Assembly (NCBI GenBank): GCA_035573715.1
Contig: DATLZZ010000010.1
Location: 124,001-188,000, forward strand
Reading direction: 5' to 3'
DNA: 64,000 nt
Origin: JACPRL01 sp035573715
Lineage (GTDB): Bacteria; Acidobacteriota; Terriglobia; Acidiferrales; 2-02-FULL-67-57
The notes under the pieces were generated by a model, which saw only the letters and a list, made by a program, of their open reading frames with translations, was not told the DNA's origin and did not search any database. Both the position numbers and the translations under genes were made by a program. Numbering within the stretch: the stretch's first letter is position 1; every line of letters starts with the position of its first letter. This document shows positions 7,573-16,318 of the stretch, piece after piece.

Positions 7573-9366
7573 AAGGTCCTTGGTGCTTTCGTTGGTGATG
7601 TAGCCGTTGGCGATGTAGAGGTCCTCGTGGCCGTCGAGGTCGATGTCGACGAAGTTGCTGCCCCAGGCCCAGCGGCCCATCCAGACGCCGGCGGCGTCGG
7701 TGACCTCCTCAAAGGTGCCGTCGCCGCGATTGCGGAATAGCGAGTTGCCCTTGGCCTGGCGGCGGAAAAGTCCTTTGACCTCGGGGTTGGTCTTGGGCAT
7801 GAAGATGGGTTGCATGGTGGTGCGCAGCCCGGCGGTCGAATACATGTTGCCGACATAGAGGTCGAGCCAGCCATCGTGGTCGTAATCTTCCCAGGCGACG
7901 CTCATGCCGGCGCCGAGGTCTTCGACGCCGGCCTCGGCGGCCACGTCGCGGAACTTGCCGCCCTGGTTCCGGTAGAGGTTGTTGCGGCCGAAATCATTGG
8001 CCACGTAGACGTCGGGCCAACCGTCGTTGTTGTAGTCGGCCCAGGAGCAGGCGAAGCTGAAACGGTTGTTGTTCTGGTCCAGGCCGACTTCCTTGGTCAC
8101 GTCGCGGAACGTGCCGTCGCCGTTGTTGCGAAAGAGGTAGTTGGGCGGACCGTTCTGGGCGTCGTGGTAGGGTGTGGGAAGGCGGTAACCACTCTCGCCC
8201 ACCTGCCAGGCGTAGGAAGCGACGTAGACATCGGCCGCGCCGTCGCGGTCGTAATCGGCTACGCAGGCCGAGGTGAAAACGGTTTTCTCGGTCCCCTTGG
8301 GCGACAGACCGGTGCGGGTGGGCTCTTCGTAGGCAAAGTGGCCGCGGCCGTCGTTGCGGAAGAAAAGCAGAGCCGCGCCGACAACCAGCAGGTCGGAATC
8401 GCCGTCGTTGTCGGCGTCGAAGAAAAGCGCCGCGGAGCTGCGGTCGAGCACATCCACGCCCGACTCGGCAGCCACTTCATTGAATGTGCCGTCGCCGTTG
8501 GAACGGAACAGGCGATTAGGCAGGCCAGCGGGCTGGCAGACATAGAAGTCTTCGTTGCCGTCGCCGTCCACATCGGCCACGGCCACGCCGTTGTTGCCGT
8601 AGATGTCAACCCCGGTGGCAACGTCGAGGTTGGCGCTCCACCAATCGATCCCGCGGCGCAGTTGGTCGTAGGCCGGTCCCTCGGGCAGGGAGCAGGTCGT
8701 AATGTCGGTGAAGAGAGCATAGGGTGCGCGGCTGCCCCAGCCCTCCTCCAGCACGGCTTCCAGCCACTGCCACCCCTTTTCCTCGTCCTTCCGCCAACGG
8801 GTGTTCCAGAAGCCGGTCAACTGTCGAACCTCGTGCTTGGCGGTGGTTCCGGTGACGTAGTAGCGGATTTGGAGGCGAACCTGGGGCGGGTCGGGGACTT
8901 CAATCGAGATAGCCGTGGTTTTCAGCTCAATCTCCGTGATGTGCTCGATATCGTCCAGCCAACGAGCCAACTCGGCGGGAAGGTCGCGGGCGGTGACCCG
9001 GAAGACAGGGTCGGGTTGCAAGCGCTCCACCCAGAGTCCCGCCTGCTTGAACTGGCTGCGATTCTTGGGGACCAAGAGCGTGCCGCGGAAGTCGGCGGCC
9101 ACCAGCGGCGCCACCTTTTCAGTCTCCAGGGGGAAGTGCTTGAGCAGCTTTTTCAGGACCCCAAGCTGCTCTTTGATCTCCTCGTCGTAGCGCTCGCTCA
9201 TCCAGCCGTCATGGCCGGTCTCGACATGCTGGATGGTAGCGTCCACAGGACTGGGGACGGCGGGCTTGGGAAGATTGGGGATAGGCTGAGGCGCTTGCGC
9301 CAGGGCTGCGGCGCCGGCCGCCAGCACGGCCAGGCTCAGCAGGGACCGACGGGTAAAGGTTCCCAT
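7570..9366 (-). CDS. CRTAC1-type FG-GAP/VCBS repeat protein, N-terminal part ending at an in-frame UGA
   Basis: It encodes 598 residues up to the UGA. The ATG at 9366 starts a Tat-like signal (TRRSLLSLAVLAAGAAALAQA split by a twin arginine), so export is likely; the frame upstream to 9438 lacks a better start. After a linker of about 220 residues come several FG-GAP/VCBS repeats with calcium-binding D-x-D-x-D-G loops (VDGDGNED, DADNDGDSD, DYDRDGAAD, DYNNDGWPD, DYDHDGWLD, DIDLDGHED), expected to form a beta-propeller. The protein breaks off at NESTKDL-UGA, in the middle of a domain, and the same frame resumes with SFFWRQVVAKSP without loss of phase. It is therefore not a natural C-terminus: selenocysteine, readthrough, a real nonsense mutation or a sequencing error are the options. 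Confidence 0.78.
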   Translation of the reverse strand: MGTFTRRSLLSLAVLAAGAAALAQAPQPIPNLPKPAVPSPVDATIQHVETGHDGWMSERYDEEIKEQLGVLKKLLKHFPLETEKVAPLVAADFRGTLLVPKNRSQFKQAGLWVERLQPDPVFRVTARDLPAELARWLDDIEHITEIELKTTAISIEVPDPPQVRLQIRYYVTGTTAKHEVRQLTGFWNTRWRKDEEKGWQWLEAVLEEGWGSRAPYALFTDITTCSLPEGPAYDQLRRGIDWWSANLDVATGVDIYGNNGVAVADVDGDGNEDFYVCQPAGLPNRLFRSNGDGTFNEVAAESGVDVLDRSSAALFFDADNDGDSDLLVVGAALLFFRNDGRGHFAYEEPTRTGLSPKGTEKTVFTSACVADYDRDGAADVYVASYAWQVGESGYRLPTPYHDAQNGPPNYLFRNNGDGTFRDVTKEVGLDQNNNRFSFACSWADYNNDGWPDVYVANDFGRNNLYRNQGGKFRDVAAEAGVEDLGAGMSVAWEDYDHDGWLDLYVGNMYSTAGLRTTMQPIFMPKTNPEVKGLFRRQAKGNSLFRNRGDGTFEEVTDAAGVWMGRWAWGSNFVDIDLDGHEDLYIANGYITNESTKDL

Positions 9367-9431
9367 AACGGAAATCGGCTTTCTCTGTCTACCACACTCG
9401 ACTCGGGCAGGCAATACCCCTTCAAATTTCC

Positions 9432-9463
9432 TTGACACTGAACGGTTCGATTGTGTGTATAAT
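9432..9463 (+). promoter_or_regulatory. sigma70-like promoter of the TPR protein gene
   Basis: TTGACA at 9432-9437 and a perfect TATAAT at 9458-9463, about 30 bases before the start codon. The 20-base spacer is longer than ideal, so the -35 assignment is less certain than the -10. Confidence 0.5.
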
Positions 9464-9494
9464 GCTGGACACTTCTAACTGGCGGAGGCGCTCA

Positions 9495-10547
9495 ATGAAC
9501 CGCCTTCTTTTCCGAGCTTGTGGCTCCACTCTTGTCCTGGTGTATTTGCTCTTGCCCGCGCGGGCGGCGGCGCAGGCGGGCGGAGCGGAGTACAACCCGA
9601 GCCGTTCTCCTGTTCAGGTTTCCCGGTCGGGCGAGCGCACTTTCAGCGTCAGCGGCACGGTTCTGGACGACTCCAATAACCGTCCCATTGACAACGCCCG
9701 GGTAGGGATCTCCGGTTTCGCCGGCGGCTTCATCATGGAGTCCTATGTCAACATGAGTGGAAGCTTCAGTTTCGGGGGCCTGGCGCGCGGGACTTATTAC
9801 GTCACCGCCTCGCACCCCGACTACGAAGAAAAGCAGGAACAGGTCCAGGTCGTTAGCGGACCGGTGTTGGGAATCACCATCTTCCTCCGCCCGCGCGCGC
9901 GCAATCAGGCGCCGCCGCCGGCTGTGGAGCCGCTCGATATCAACCAGGAACTCATCCCCAAGGTAGCGCGCAAGGAGTTCGAGAAGGGTGTGGAGGAGTA
10001 CAACCGCAACAATCTGGCACCGGCTCTGGTTCACTTCCGCAAGGCCACAGAGTTATACCCCAACTACGTTTCCGCGATTCACGCGCAAGGACTCGTACAC
10101 ATGCGGCAGCGCGAGTACAGCGACGCCCAGGGGTTGTTCGAAAAAGCGGTAGGGTTGAACCCCAACGTGGCGGCGCCGCGTATCTTTCTGGGTGCCCTCT
10201 ACAACGCCGCACAGCGTTTTGCGGAGGCCGAGGAGCACCTGGCGTATGCCACGAAGCTTAACTCCAAGAGCGGGCTGGCGTTTTTCGAACTGAGCCGCGC
10301 CTACTGGGGATTGCAGAACCTGGAGAAAGCCGAAGAGGCCGTGGCGCGCGCCCATGAGCTGAGCCCCAAGATCCCGCAGGTGCATCTGATCCGCGCCAAT
10401 GTCCTGCTGGCGCGGGGAAACTACGAGGGCGTCCTGGCCGAGTTCGACGAGTTCCTCGCACTCGTCCCAACCGGGCCGATCGCCGATCACGTCCGCCAGC
10501 GGCGCACCGCTCTGCAGGAACAACTGGCGAAGGCCGTTCGTCCCTAG
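9495..10547 (+). CDS. exported TPR protein with carboxypeptidase-regulatory-like domain
   Basis: 350 residues. An N-terminal signal peptide (about 1-30, ending RAAAQA) leads to a carboxypeptidase-regulatory-like beta domain (about 50-130, FSVSGTVLDDSNNRPIDNARV). The C-terminal half holds five or six tetratricopeptide repeats (for example VEEYNRNNLAPALVHFRKAT and LVHMRQREYSDAQGLFEKAV), a protein-protein interaction scaffold. The ATG at 9495 follows GGAGG by six bases. It is divergent from the FG-GAP/TPR protein, with a promoter in the gap. The pairing of this beta domain with TPRs is common in Acidobacteriota; specific function unknown. Confidence 0.8.
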   Translation: MNRLLFRACGSTLVLVYLLLPARAAAQAGGAEYNPSRSPVQVSRSGERTFSVSGTVLDDSNNRPIDNARVGISGFAGGFIMESYVNMSGSFSFGGLARGTYYVTASHPDYEEKQEQVQVVSGPVLGITIFLRPRARNQAPPPAVEPLDINQELIPKVARKEFEKGVEEYNRNNLAPALVHFRKATELYPNYVSAIHAQGLVHMRQREYSDAQGLFEKAVGLNPNVAAPRIFLGALYNAAQRFAEAEEHLAYATKLNSKSGLAFFELSRAYWGLQNLEKAEEAVARAHELSPKIPQVHLIRANVLLARGNYEGVLAEFDEFLALVPTGPIADHVRQRRTALQEQLAKAVRP

Positions 10548-10563
10548 CGCTCCCAACCTTCCT

Positions 10564-10592
10564 TTGACACGCAGCCCGACCTAAATGACAAT
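10564..10592 (+). promoter_or_regulatory. possible promoter of the cytochrome c gene
   Basis: TTGACA at 10564-10569 and GACAAT at 10587-10592 with an ideal 17-base spacer. The -10 is imperfect, so this is a suggestion only. Confidence 0.35.
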
Positions 10593-10624
10593 GGTGTGTC
10601 TCGAGTATTGCTCAGGAAGAAATC

Positions 10625-10987
10625 GTGAATCGCTCGCGTGCCGTCGTCGCCTGCGCCGTCCTAGTGCTCGGGCTTTCCAGCGCCTGCCTTCCGGAGAAGA
10701 AGGCGCCACCCAAAGGCAATCCCGAGGCCGGCCGGAGGCTCTTTCAAGAGCAGTGCGCCTTCTGCCACAGCGATACCCGGGACGAAGAGCGCGTGGGGCC
10801 GAGCTTGAAGGGGCTGTTTCATCAGGAGAGGCTGCCGCGGCGTGGAGTGCCAGTGACGGAGGAAAACGTGCGCCGCGCGATTGAGGAAGGTGCCAGCCCC
10901 GCCGGCTTGCCGCCGATGCCCGCCTATCGGGAAATCCTCAAGCCGAACGAGATTGATGACCTGGTGGCTTACCTGAAGACGTTGTAA
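10625..10987 (+). CDS. small cytochrome c lipoprotein
   Basis: 120 residues. It begins with a lipoprotein signal (lipobox LSSAC, cysteine near residue 21), so the mature protein should be lipid-anchored outside the cytoplasmic membrane. A single haem c site CAFCH (about residues 43-47) follows GRRLFQEQ, and a distal methionine ligand is offered by LPPMPAYR; the final helix ILKPNEIDDLVAYLKTL is the usual class I cytochrome c ending. A role as soluble-type electron carrier is inferred. Translation starts at GTG with AGGAAG seven bases upstream. Confidence 0.85.
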   Translation: MNRSRAVVACAVLVLGLSSACLPEKKAPPKGNPEAGRRLFQEQCAFCHSDTRDEERVGPSLKGLFHQERLPRRGVPVTEENVRRAIEEGASPAGLPPMPAYREILKPNEIDDLVAYLKTL

Positions 10988-11002
10988 AGCGCGTCGCAGC
11001 GG

Positions 11003-11827
11003 TCAGCGGCGCAAGCTCAGCCCGCCGTCTACGGTGATGACCTGCCCGGTGAGGTAGTTGTCCGGTTCGAGCAACAGACGGATGACGCGGGCGACGTCCT
11101 CGGGGCGACCGAAGCGCGGGATGATGCCTTTGCTCCGGTAGGCGTCGTACTTGCCGGACTCCAGGCTGGCGCGCGCCATGCCGGCAATCGTTACCCCTGG
11201 GGCGACCACGTTCACTCGCAGCGAGCCCCACTGGCGCGCCAGGATGCGCGCGGCATGCACCAGGGCCGCCTTGGCGCCAGCGTAGTTGACGCTGCCCTCG
11301 AACTCCGCCACCGCCTGCATGCTGGCCAGGAACACCAGACTGCCGGCGACCTTGTGTTCGATCATGTGGGCGGCGACGTCGCGGGCCAGCAGGACGGGCG
11401 CGATGTAGTTGGTGGCCAGGGAGTCGGCCATCGTGCGGTCGTCCAGAGTGGCAAAGTCGGCCCGCGCGGGGTCGCCCAGAAAGTTGACCAGGCCGTAGAT
11501 ATCCCCCAGACCCGTGCCCCGCTCGACTAGCTGGCGGCGGGCTTCCGGCTGGCGCAGGTCGCCCTCGACCAAATGGACGCGCCCCGGGCCGCGGGAGTTG
11601 AGCGTCTGGGCGAGCTTCTCGGCGCGACTGCGGTCTTGGCGGTAACCGACCACTACTTGGACGCCTTCCGCCACCAGAAGCGCCACAGTAGCGGCTCCCA
11701 GGCCTCCAGCGCCTCCGGGAGCGAGGATTACCTTGCCGGCCAGGGTCAGGGCGGGGAAGTCGAACTCGAAGCGCTCGTAGCGCGCGGCGAGCGTCTCCAA
11801 TTCTTTATCCCAGAACTGCGATGCCAT
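11003..11827 (-). CDS. short-chain dehydrogenase/reductase (SDR family)
   Basis: 274 residues. The NAD(P)-binding glycine motif GGAGGLG lies near residue 50, after an unusual N-terminal extension of about 35 residues. The catalytic set is Ser (LASMQA) with YAGAK (Y-x-x-x-K), and the C-terminal ITVDGGLSLRR is typical of 3-oxoacyl-ACP reductase-like members. The substrate cannot be read from sequence. The ATG at 11827 follows GGGGAG at seven bases; an upstream in-frame start at 11863 is not preceded by a binding site. Downstream of the HU terminator, so probably its own transcript. Confidence 0.82.
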   Translation of the reverse strand: MASQFWDKELETLAARYERFEFDFPALTLAGKVILAPGGAGGLGAATVALLVAEGVQVVVGYRQDRSRAEKLAQTLNSRGPGRVHLVEGDLRQPEARRQLVERGTGLGDIYGLVNFLGDPARADFATLDDRTMADSLATNYIAPVLLARDVAAHMIEHKVAGSLVFLASMQAVAEFEGSVNYAGAKAALVHAARILARQWGSLRVNVVAPGVTIAGMARASLESGKYDAYRSKGIIPRFGRPEDVARVIRLLLEPDNYLTGQVITVDGGLSLRR

Positions 11828-11852
11828 CGAGACTCCCCTAGCCTGGAAAGAC

Positions 11853-11895
11853 AAAACCCCCAAGCCACAGCCTGCAGCGTGGGCTTGAGGGTTTT
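11853..11895 (-). terminator. terminator of the HU gene
   Basis: Inverted repeat AAAACCCCCAAGCC (11853-11866) with GGCTTGAGGGTTTT (11882-11895), one mismatch, so the minus-strand transcript ends in a long stem closed by a run of U. It lies directly after the HU stop codon. Confidence 0.8.
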
Positions 11896-11920
11896 GCCGT
11901 ACGATTCCCCGAAAAATCGC

Positions 11921-12208
11921 TTACTTCAGGACCGCCTCTTTGAACTGCTTGGTGGGGCGGAGACGCACCACGGTCTTCGCCTTGATCTTGATGGGTTCGC
12001 CGGTCTGCGGATTGCGGCCCATGCGCGCCTTGGTCTGGCGCTTCACGGCGCGTCCCAGTCCGGGGATGACGAACTTGCCGGCGCTCTTGGTTTCCTTCAC
12101 GGCCAGCTTGAACAGCTCTTCGAAAAAGGTGTTGACGGCTTTCTTCGAGCAGCCACACTTTTCAGCGAGGCTCGCCACGATCTTGCTCTTGGTCATCGGC
12201 TTGGCCAT
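11921..12208 (-). CDS. HU/IHF family DNA-binding protein
   Basis: 95 residues, the usual size for HU. It starts MAKPMTKSKIVASLAEKCGC and carries the conserved dimer core AVNTFFEELFKLAVKE, the turn GKFVIPGLG, and the DNA-binding arm region RMGRNPQTGEPIKI followed by FKEAVLK. Histone-like proteins of this family bend DNA as dimers. The ATG at 12208 has AGGAG eight bases upstream. A well-formed promoter and a terminator flank the gene, so it looks like a complete single-gene unit. Confidence 0.95.
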   Translation of the reverse strand: MAKPMTKSKIVASLAEKCGCSKKAVNTFFEELFKLAVKETKSAGKFVIPGLGRAVKRQTKARMGRNPQTGEPIKIKAKTVVRLRPTKQFKEAVLK

Positions 12209-12295
12209 TCTCTCGTTCTCCTCGTGTGATTTTTGATTAGGAACCCGATCCACCCCGACCCAACGGGTTCGTCCCGAGTGTTCAGGACGGGCGCT

Positions 12296-12324
12296 ACTAT
12301 AATCAAAGACCCCGCGGCTGGCAA
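12296..12324 (-). promoter_or_regulatory. sigma70-like promoter of the HU gene
   Basis: On the minus strand TTGCCA (12324-12319), a 17-base spacer, and TATAGT (12301-12296). It lies about 90 bases before the HU start codon. Confidence 0.7.
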
Positions 12325-12363
12325 GAGGGAAAGCCGCCAAAAATGCGGTTTTTCTGCGCCCGG

Positions 12364-13758
12364 TCAGGCGGCGGCGCGGGCGGCTTCGGGCGGCAGTTGG
12401 CCGACTTCGTGGTAGAAGTAAGCGATGCTGAGAATTCCCTTCAGATAATTCTCCAGGTGCAGGCGTTCGTTGGGCGCATGCGCGTTCTCATCCGGCAGGC
12501 CGAAGCCCAGCAGCACGCAGGGCTTGTGCAGGCTCTCGTAAATCATGCTCACCAGCGGGATCGAGCCGCCCTCGCGGATGAACACCGCCTTTTTCTGGAA
12601 GCCTTCCTCCAGCGCGCGCTTGCCCGCCTGGATGATCGGATGTTCGAACGGTGCCAGCCACCACTTGCCGGTGCTGAGAATCTTGAAGTTGATGGTCACG
12701 CTAGGCGGTGCGATGCGCTTCATATGCTCCTCGACCAGTCGGGCGATTTTGACGGGATCCTGATTCGGCACCAGGCGAGTGGAAAACTTGACCGTAGCTT
12801 TCGACGGAATGACCGTCTTGGCTCCCTCGCCCTCGTAGCCGCCGTACATTCCGTTGATGTCGAGTGTGGGCCGCGCCCAGATGCGCTCGGCGACGCTGTA
12901 GCCCTTCTCGCCCGGCAGCTCCTTGGCGCCGGTGGTTGCCTGAAACGTTTTCTCGTCGAAGGGTAACTCGGCGAGCAGCTTGCGCTCTTTCTCGGTGAGC
13001 GGAAGGACGTCGTCGTAGAAGCCGGGGATGGTGACGCGGCCGTCGGCGTCCTTCAGCTTGGCCATCATTTCGCAAGCGATGTTGAGCGGGTTGGGCACCG
13101 CGCCGCCGAAGGACCCGGAGTGCAGATCCACGCTCGGGCCGATGACTTCCATCTCGTAATACGAGAGGCCGCGCAGGCCGTAGCAGATGGAGGGGATGCC
13201 TTTGCCCAGCATGCAGGTGTCGGAGACGACCAGCGCGTCGGCCTCCAGGCGCTCCTTTTCTTTTTCGATGAAGCGATAGAGGTTCTCGCTGCCTACTTCC
13301 TCTTCGCCTTCAATCATCAGCTTGACGTTGACCGGCAGCTTGCCCTCGTTCTTGAAGAAGGCCTCCAGCGCCTTGAGGTGGATGAAGACCTGGCCCTTAT
13401 CGTCGACCACGCCGCGGGCGTAGAGGTCGCCGTCGCGCAGGGTGAGCTCCCAGGGTGGAGAGAGCCAGAGGTCGAGGGGCTCGGCGGGTTGGACGTCGTA
13501 GTGGCCGTAGATGAGCAGAGTGGGCTTGCCGGGCGCGTGCAGCCAGTCGGCATAAATAATCGGATGACCTTCGGTAGGAATGATTTCGACGTTCTCGAGG
13601 CCGATGTTTTTCATGTGGTCGGCCAGCCAGCGGGCGCAGCGTTCGATGTCGGGTTTGTGCTCGCTCTTGGTGCTGACGCTGGGGATGGCGCAGAGCTGGC
13701 GCAGCTCGGAGATGTAGCGCTCGTGGTTTTTCTCGATGAAATCAGTCACCTTCAGCAT
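12364..13758 (-). CDS. M20 family dipeptidase / metallopeptidase
   Basis: 464 residues, the full length for the M20 dipeptidase (carnosinase-like, PepV/CPG2) group. Metal-site segments are visible: YGHYDVQP (His, Asp), ARGVVDDKGQ (bridging Asp), EGEEEVGSE (catalytic Glu and ligand), VVSDTCM (Asp), and NAHAPNERL near the C-terminus (His). The lid/dimerisation domain sits between, with DLHSGSFGGAVPNP. It likely hydrolyses dipeptides or related amide substrates in the cytoplasm, as there is no signal peptide. Its exact substrate is unknown. Confidence 0.9.
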   Translation of the reverse strand: MLKVTDFIEKNHERYISELRQLCAIPSVSTKSEHKPDIERCARWLADHMKNIGLENVEIIPTEGHPIIYADWLHAPGKPTLLIYGHYDVQPAEPLDLWLSPPWELTLRDGDLYARGVVDDKGQVFIHLKALEAFFKNEGKLPVNVKLMIEGEEEVGSENLYRFIEKEKERLEADALVVSDTCMLGKGIPSICYGLRGLSYYEMEVIGPSVDLHSGSFGGAVPNPLNIACEMMAKLKDADGRVTIPGFYDDVLPLTEKERKLLAELPFDEKTFQATTGAKELPGEKGYSVAERIWARPTLDINGMYGGYEGEGAKTVIPSKATVKFSTRLVPNQDPVKIARLVEEHMKRIAPPSVTINFKILSTGKWWLAPFEHPIIQAGKRALEEGFQKKAVFIREGGSIPLVSMIYESLHKPCVLLGFGLPDENAHAPNERLHLENYLKGILSIAYFYHEVGQLPPEAARAAA

Positions 13759-13897
13759 GGGTTACTCCCGAGATTTCGTGGCTGCGGACTGCAACTGCAA
13801 ATTTCATTCTAGCACAGCCAACGCCAGCCGCGGCGTGAGCTGACTGTGTTAGACTCGCCCGGAAAGTCGGATCCACGCAACTGAGCTGGATAAGGCA

Positions 13898-14458
13898 ATG
13901 GCCGTGATTCGAATCCCCGATGAGGGGCGGGTGCTGCGCGGGTTGGAGGCCGTGCGGAGCTACCTGGCCCACAGAGGGATTGAGTATGAACGGTGGACGC
14001 CCTCACATCCAGTTCCGGCGAATGCCTCGGAGCAGGAGATCCTGCAAGCCTACGCCGGCGAAATCGAGCAGCTCAAGCAGCGCGGCGGCTATGTGGCCGC
14101 CGACGTAGTCGACGTCACGCCCCAGACACCGGGGCTCGACGCCCTGCTGGAGAAGTTCGCCCGCGAGCACTGGCACGACGAAGACGAAGTCCGGTTCTTC
14201 CTGCACGGGCGAGCCCTGTTCCACATCCACCCGCGCCAGGGACCGGTGTTCGCCCTGGAAGTCGAGGCCGGCGACCTGATCCTACTCCCGGCCGGCACGC
14301 GCCACTGGTTCAACCTTTGCGCCGACCGCACCATGCGCGTCATCCGTTTGTTCAAGAGCCCGGCGGGCTGGGCGGCGCGCTACACCGCCAGCGGCGTCGA
14401 GCAGGGCTACCAGCCCGTCTGCCTCGGCCCTGACGACCTCCCGCGCCCCGACGCCTAG
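13898..14458 (+). CDS. mtnD: acireductone dioxygenase (methionine salvage)
   Basis: 186-residue cupin. It carries the ARD metal motif HWHDEDEVRFF (His-x-His-x(3)-Glu around residues 89-95) and a second His in PAGTRHWFNL, plus FHIHPRQG. ARD oxidises acireductone to the 2-keto acid precursor of methionine (iron form), or by an off-pathway reaction with nickel. The other salvage gene in the window, mtnA, is about 39 kb away. The start ATG at 13898 is chosen for its fit to family length; the ribosome binding site is weak. Confidence 0.88.
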   Translation: MAVIRIPDEGRVLRGLEAVRSYLAHRGIEYERWTPSHPVPANASEQEILQAYAGEIEQLKQRGGYVAADVVDVTPQTPGLDALLEKFAREHWHDEDEVRFFLHGRALFHIHPRQGPVFALEVEAGDLILLPAGTRHWFNLCADRTMRVIRLFKSPAGWAARYTASGVEQGYQPVCLGPDDLPRPDA

Positions 14459-14518
14459 CGCCCTCTCCGCCGACGGCGTTTACCGATTCGCGCCGGTGAT
14501 GGTAAGATTTTCTTCTAC

Positions 14519-14593
14519 TCCCCGGTAGCTCAACGGTAGAGCATTCGGCTGTTAACCGAAGGGTTGCTGGTTCGAATCCAGCCCGGGGAGCCA
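14519..14593 (+). tRNA. tRNA-Asn (GTT)
   Basis: Complete cloverleaf: acceptor TCCCCGG pairs with CCGGGGA, the D-arm contains AGCTCAACGGTAGAGC, the anticodon loop CTGTTAA has GTT at 14551-14553, and the T-arm is CTGGTTCGAATCCAG. CCA is encoded at 14591-14593. Confidence 0.97.
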
Positions 14594-14615
14594 AATCGAG
14601 CAGGCCCTTCGACTC

Positions 14616-14634
14616 GTCCCGACGGAGTCGGGAC
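14616..14634. repeat. GTCCCGAC hairpin between tRNA-Asn and nfi
   Basis: GTCCCGAC and GTCGGGAC form an 8-bp stem around a GGA loop. A related hairpin with complementary loop occurs at 54922-54939, both followed by CTCGCTC or CTCCGCTC-like bases, which suggests a dispersed palindromic element; it could also terminate the converging transcripts here. Confidence 0.5.
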
Positions 14635-14700
14635 TCGCTCAGGGTTTCACCCGCGGTCTCCCGTCCCGACTGGCGTGGGAACGGACGCCCACTAGCCCGC

Positions 14701-15372
14701 TCAAGCTTCGCCGCGTTTCAAACGGGCGACGAAGTGGTCGGCTTCGCGGGTTGGTTTGGGGATGCGATAGCCATCGCAGCAGGCGAGCGCGAGCTCAATC
14801 GCGGCCTTCAAGTCCACGCGGTGGCCGATGGAAATGAAAATCGGCCGGACGCCGCGGCGGGTGCGCAACACGGCGCCGACGGTTTCGCCCGAGTCGACCA
14901 GCGGCGACCAGGCGCCGACTTTGTCCGCGGGCTCTTGGTACTTTCCCACCAGCAGCGACTTGGCGACTCCGATGCCGGGCTTGTCGAGCACGACGGAGAG
15001 ATGACACGCGAGCCCGAAGCGCCGCGGGTGCGAGTAGCCGTGCGCGTCGAACAGAAGCAGGTCGGGTTCGGTTCGTAACCTCGCGAAAGCCTCCAGCAGC
15101 GCAGGACCCTCGCGAAACGCCAGCAGGCCGGGGACGTAGGGAAAAGCGAGCGGTAGCCTGGCCGATTGCCGCTCGATCTCCTGCAAATCAGGAAAACGGT
15201 AGGCGATGACGCCGGCGTAACCTGCGCGGCCGTCGACGGCGATATCGGCGCCAGCCACCGTGCGGATGGTGCGGAAGTCGCGCCGCGGGTTCAGATGGTC
15301 GCGAAGTTCGAGTTGAAGTTGGGCGGCTTCCTTGGGAGACAAGTCCCAGCGGTGGGGAAGCTTGACCTGCAT
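14701..15372 (-). CDS. nfi: endonuclease V
   Basis: 223 residues, the normal length. Endonuclease V cuts the second phosphodiester bond 3' of deoxyinosine and related deaminated bases in DNA. Diagnostic motifs are VAGADIAVD (first catalytic Asp), the wedge-region FPYVPGLLAFREGP, LLLFDAHGYSHPRRFGLA (Asp) and the late GYRIPKPTREAD. Starts at ATG 15372. It converges on tRNA-Asn and is followed by a hairpin. Confidence 0.95.
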   Translation of the reverse strand: MQVKLPHRWDLSPKEAAQLQLELRDHLNPRRDFRTIRTVAGADIAVDGRAGYAGVIAYRFPDLQEIERQSARLPLAFPYVPGLLAFREGPALLEAFARLRTEPDLLLFDAHGYSHPRRFGLACHLSVVLDKPGIGVAKSLLVGKYQEPADKVGAWSPLVDSGETVGAVLRTRRGVRPIFISIGHRVDLKAAIELALACCDGYRIPKPTREADHFVARLKRGEA

Positions 15373-15493
15373 GGTGGGATTCTAGCTGAGGAGCGCAGTG
15401 AAAACCGGGAAAAGCAGGCTCCTCCTCCCGCCCTTCCTGCCCAAGGCCGGGTTTCGGAATGGCAATGAGGGGCGCGGAGCCTCCGAATGTGCT

Positions 15494-16078
15494 CTAGCCT
15501 TGCTTGAGGACGGCGAGAACCTGGGAGGCGACCGCCTTCAGAGTCTCAAACACGCCGTTGCCCTGGAAGGCGACGGCTTCGACGATCGGTTCGCCCTTGA
15601 GTTGGAGCTGCTTCTGCAACTCGTCCACGGGCAGGGCGCTGGGCAGATCGCGCTTGTTCAATTGCAGAACGTAGGGGATGGTCTGGAAATCGAGCCCGTG
15701 CTCCTTGAGGTGCTCCTGCAAGCCGTCGAGCGTTTCCATGTTGGCGTCCATGCGCTCTTCCTGCGAGTCGGCGACGAACACCACGCCGTCCGCGCCTTTC
15801 AGGATGAGCTTCCGGCTGGCCTCGTAAAACACCTGGCCGGGAACGGTGTAGAGGTGGAAGCGGGTCTTGAAACCGCGCACGGTTCCCAGATCCAGCGGCA
15901 GGAAGTCAAAGAAAAGTGTCCGGTCGGTCTCGGTGGCGAGCGAGATCATCTTCCCCTTGTGCCCGGGGTTGGCGTGGTCGTAAATCCACTGCAGGTTCGC
16001 CGTTTTTCCGCCGAGACCTGGCCCGTAGTAGACCAGCTTGCAGTTGATTTCGCGCGCTGCAAAGTTGATGAATGACAA
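15494..16078 (-). CDS. mglA: MglA-like small GTPase (gliding/polarity)
   Basis: 194 residues when started at the TTG at 16078, which gives the family N-terminus SFINFAAREINCKLVYYGPG. MglA is a Ras-like switch that sets cell polarity in gliding bacteria. P-loop GPGLGGKT, switch/G3-like region YTVPGQ, and NKRD (guanine specificity) are all present. GGAG lies nine bases before the TTG. A longer frame begins at ATG 16168, but those 30 residues are not conserved-looking. No partner MglB (roadblock) gene is nearby. Confidence 0.9.
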   Translation of the reverse strand: MSFINFAAREINCKLVYYGPGLGGKTANLQWIYDHANPGHKGKMISLATETDRTLFFDFLPLDLGTVRGFKTRFHLYTVPGQVFYEASRKLILKGADGVVFVADSQEERMDANMETLDGLQEHLKEHGLDFQTIPYVLQLNKRDLPSALPVDELQKQLQLKGEPIVEAVAFQGNGVFETLKAVASQVLAVLKQG

Positions 16079-16318
16079 GCGAATGCGCTCCGAACTCCCC
16101 GGCTGCCCCTTATAACACACCCGCAGATGGGGCGCAACTAGACCTTTGTCCAAGTTCTCGCGTTTCACACTCTCGGGAAAAAGCCCCGACCGTGACCGCC
16201 GGATCGCATCGGCGATGCACTAAGTAGTTGCTTTTTCATTGAATTGCCGCTGCGACACAAAATGTCTTTTCAGGAGACACTTAACGGCATTCCCGCCCGG
16301 TTATGTTATTGACTCCAT

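Noticed and set aside
7810..9435. 541-residue plus-strand frame opposite the FG-GAP gene
   Set aside because: Val/Gly-rich antisense of the calcium-loop repeats; no motif support.
10585..10884. Plus-strand frame overlapping the cytochrome c gene
   Set aside because: Different phase from the CxxCH-containing frame, which has a lipobox and ribosome binding site.
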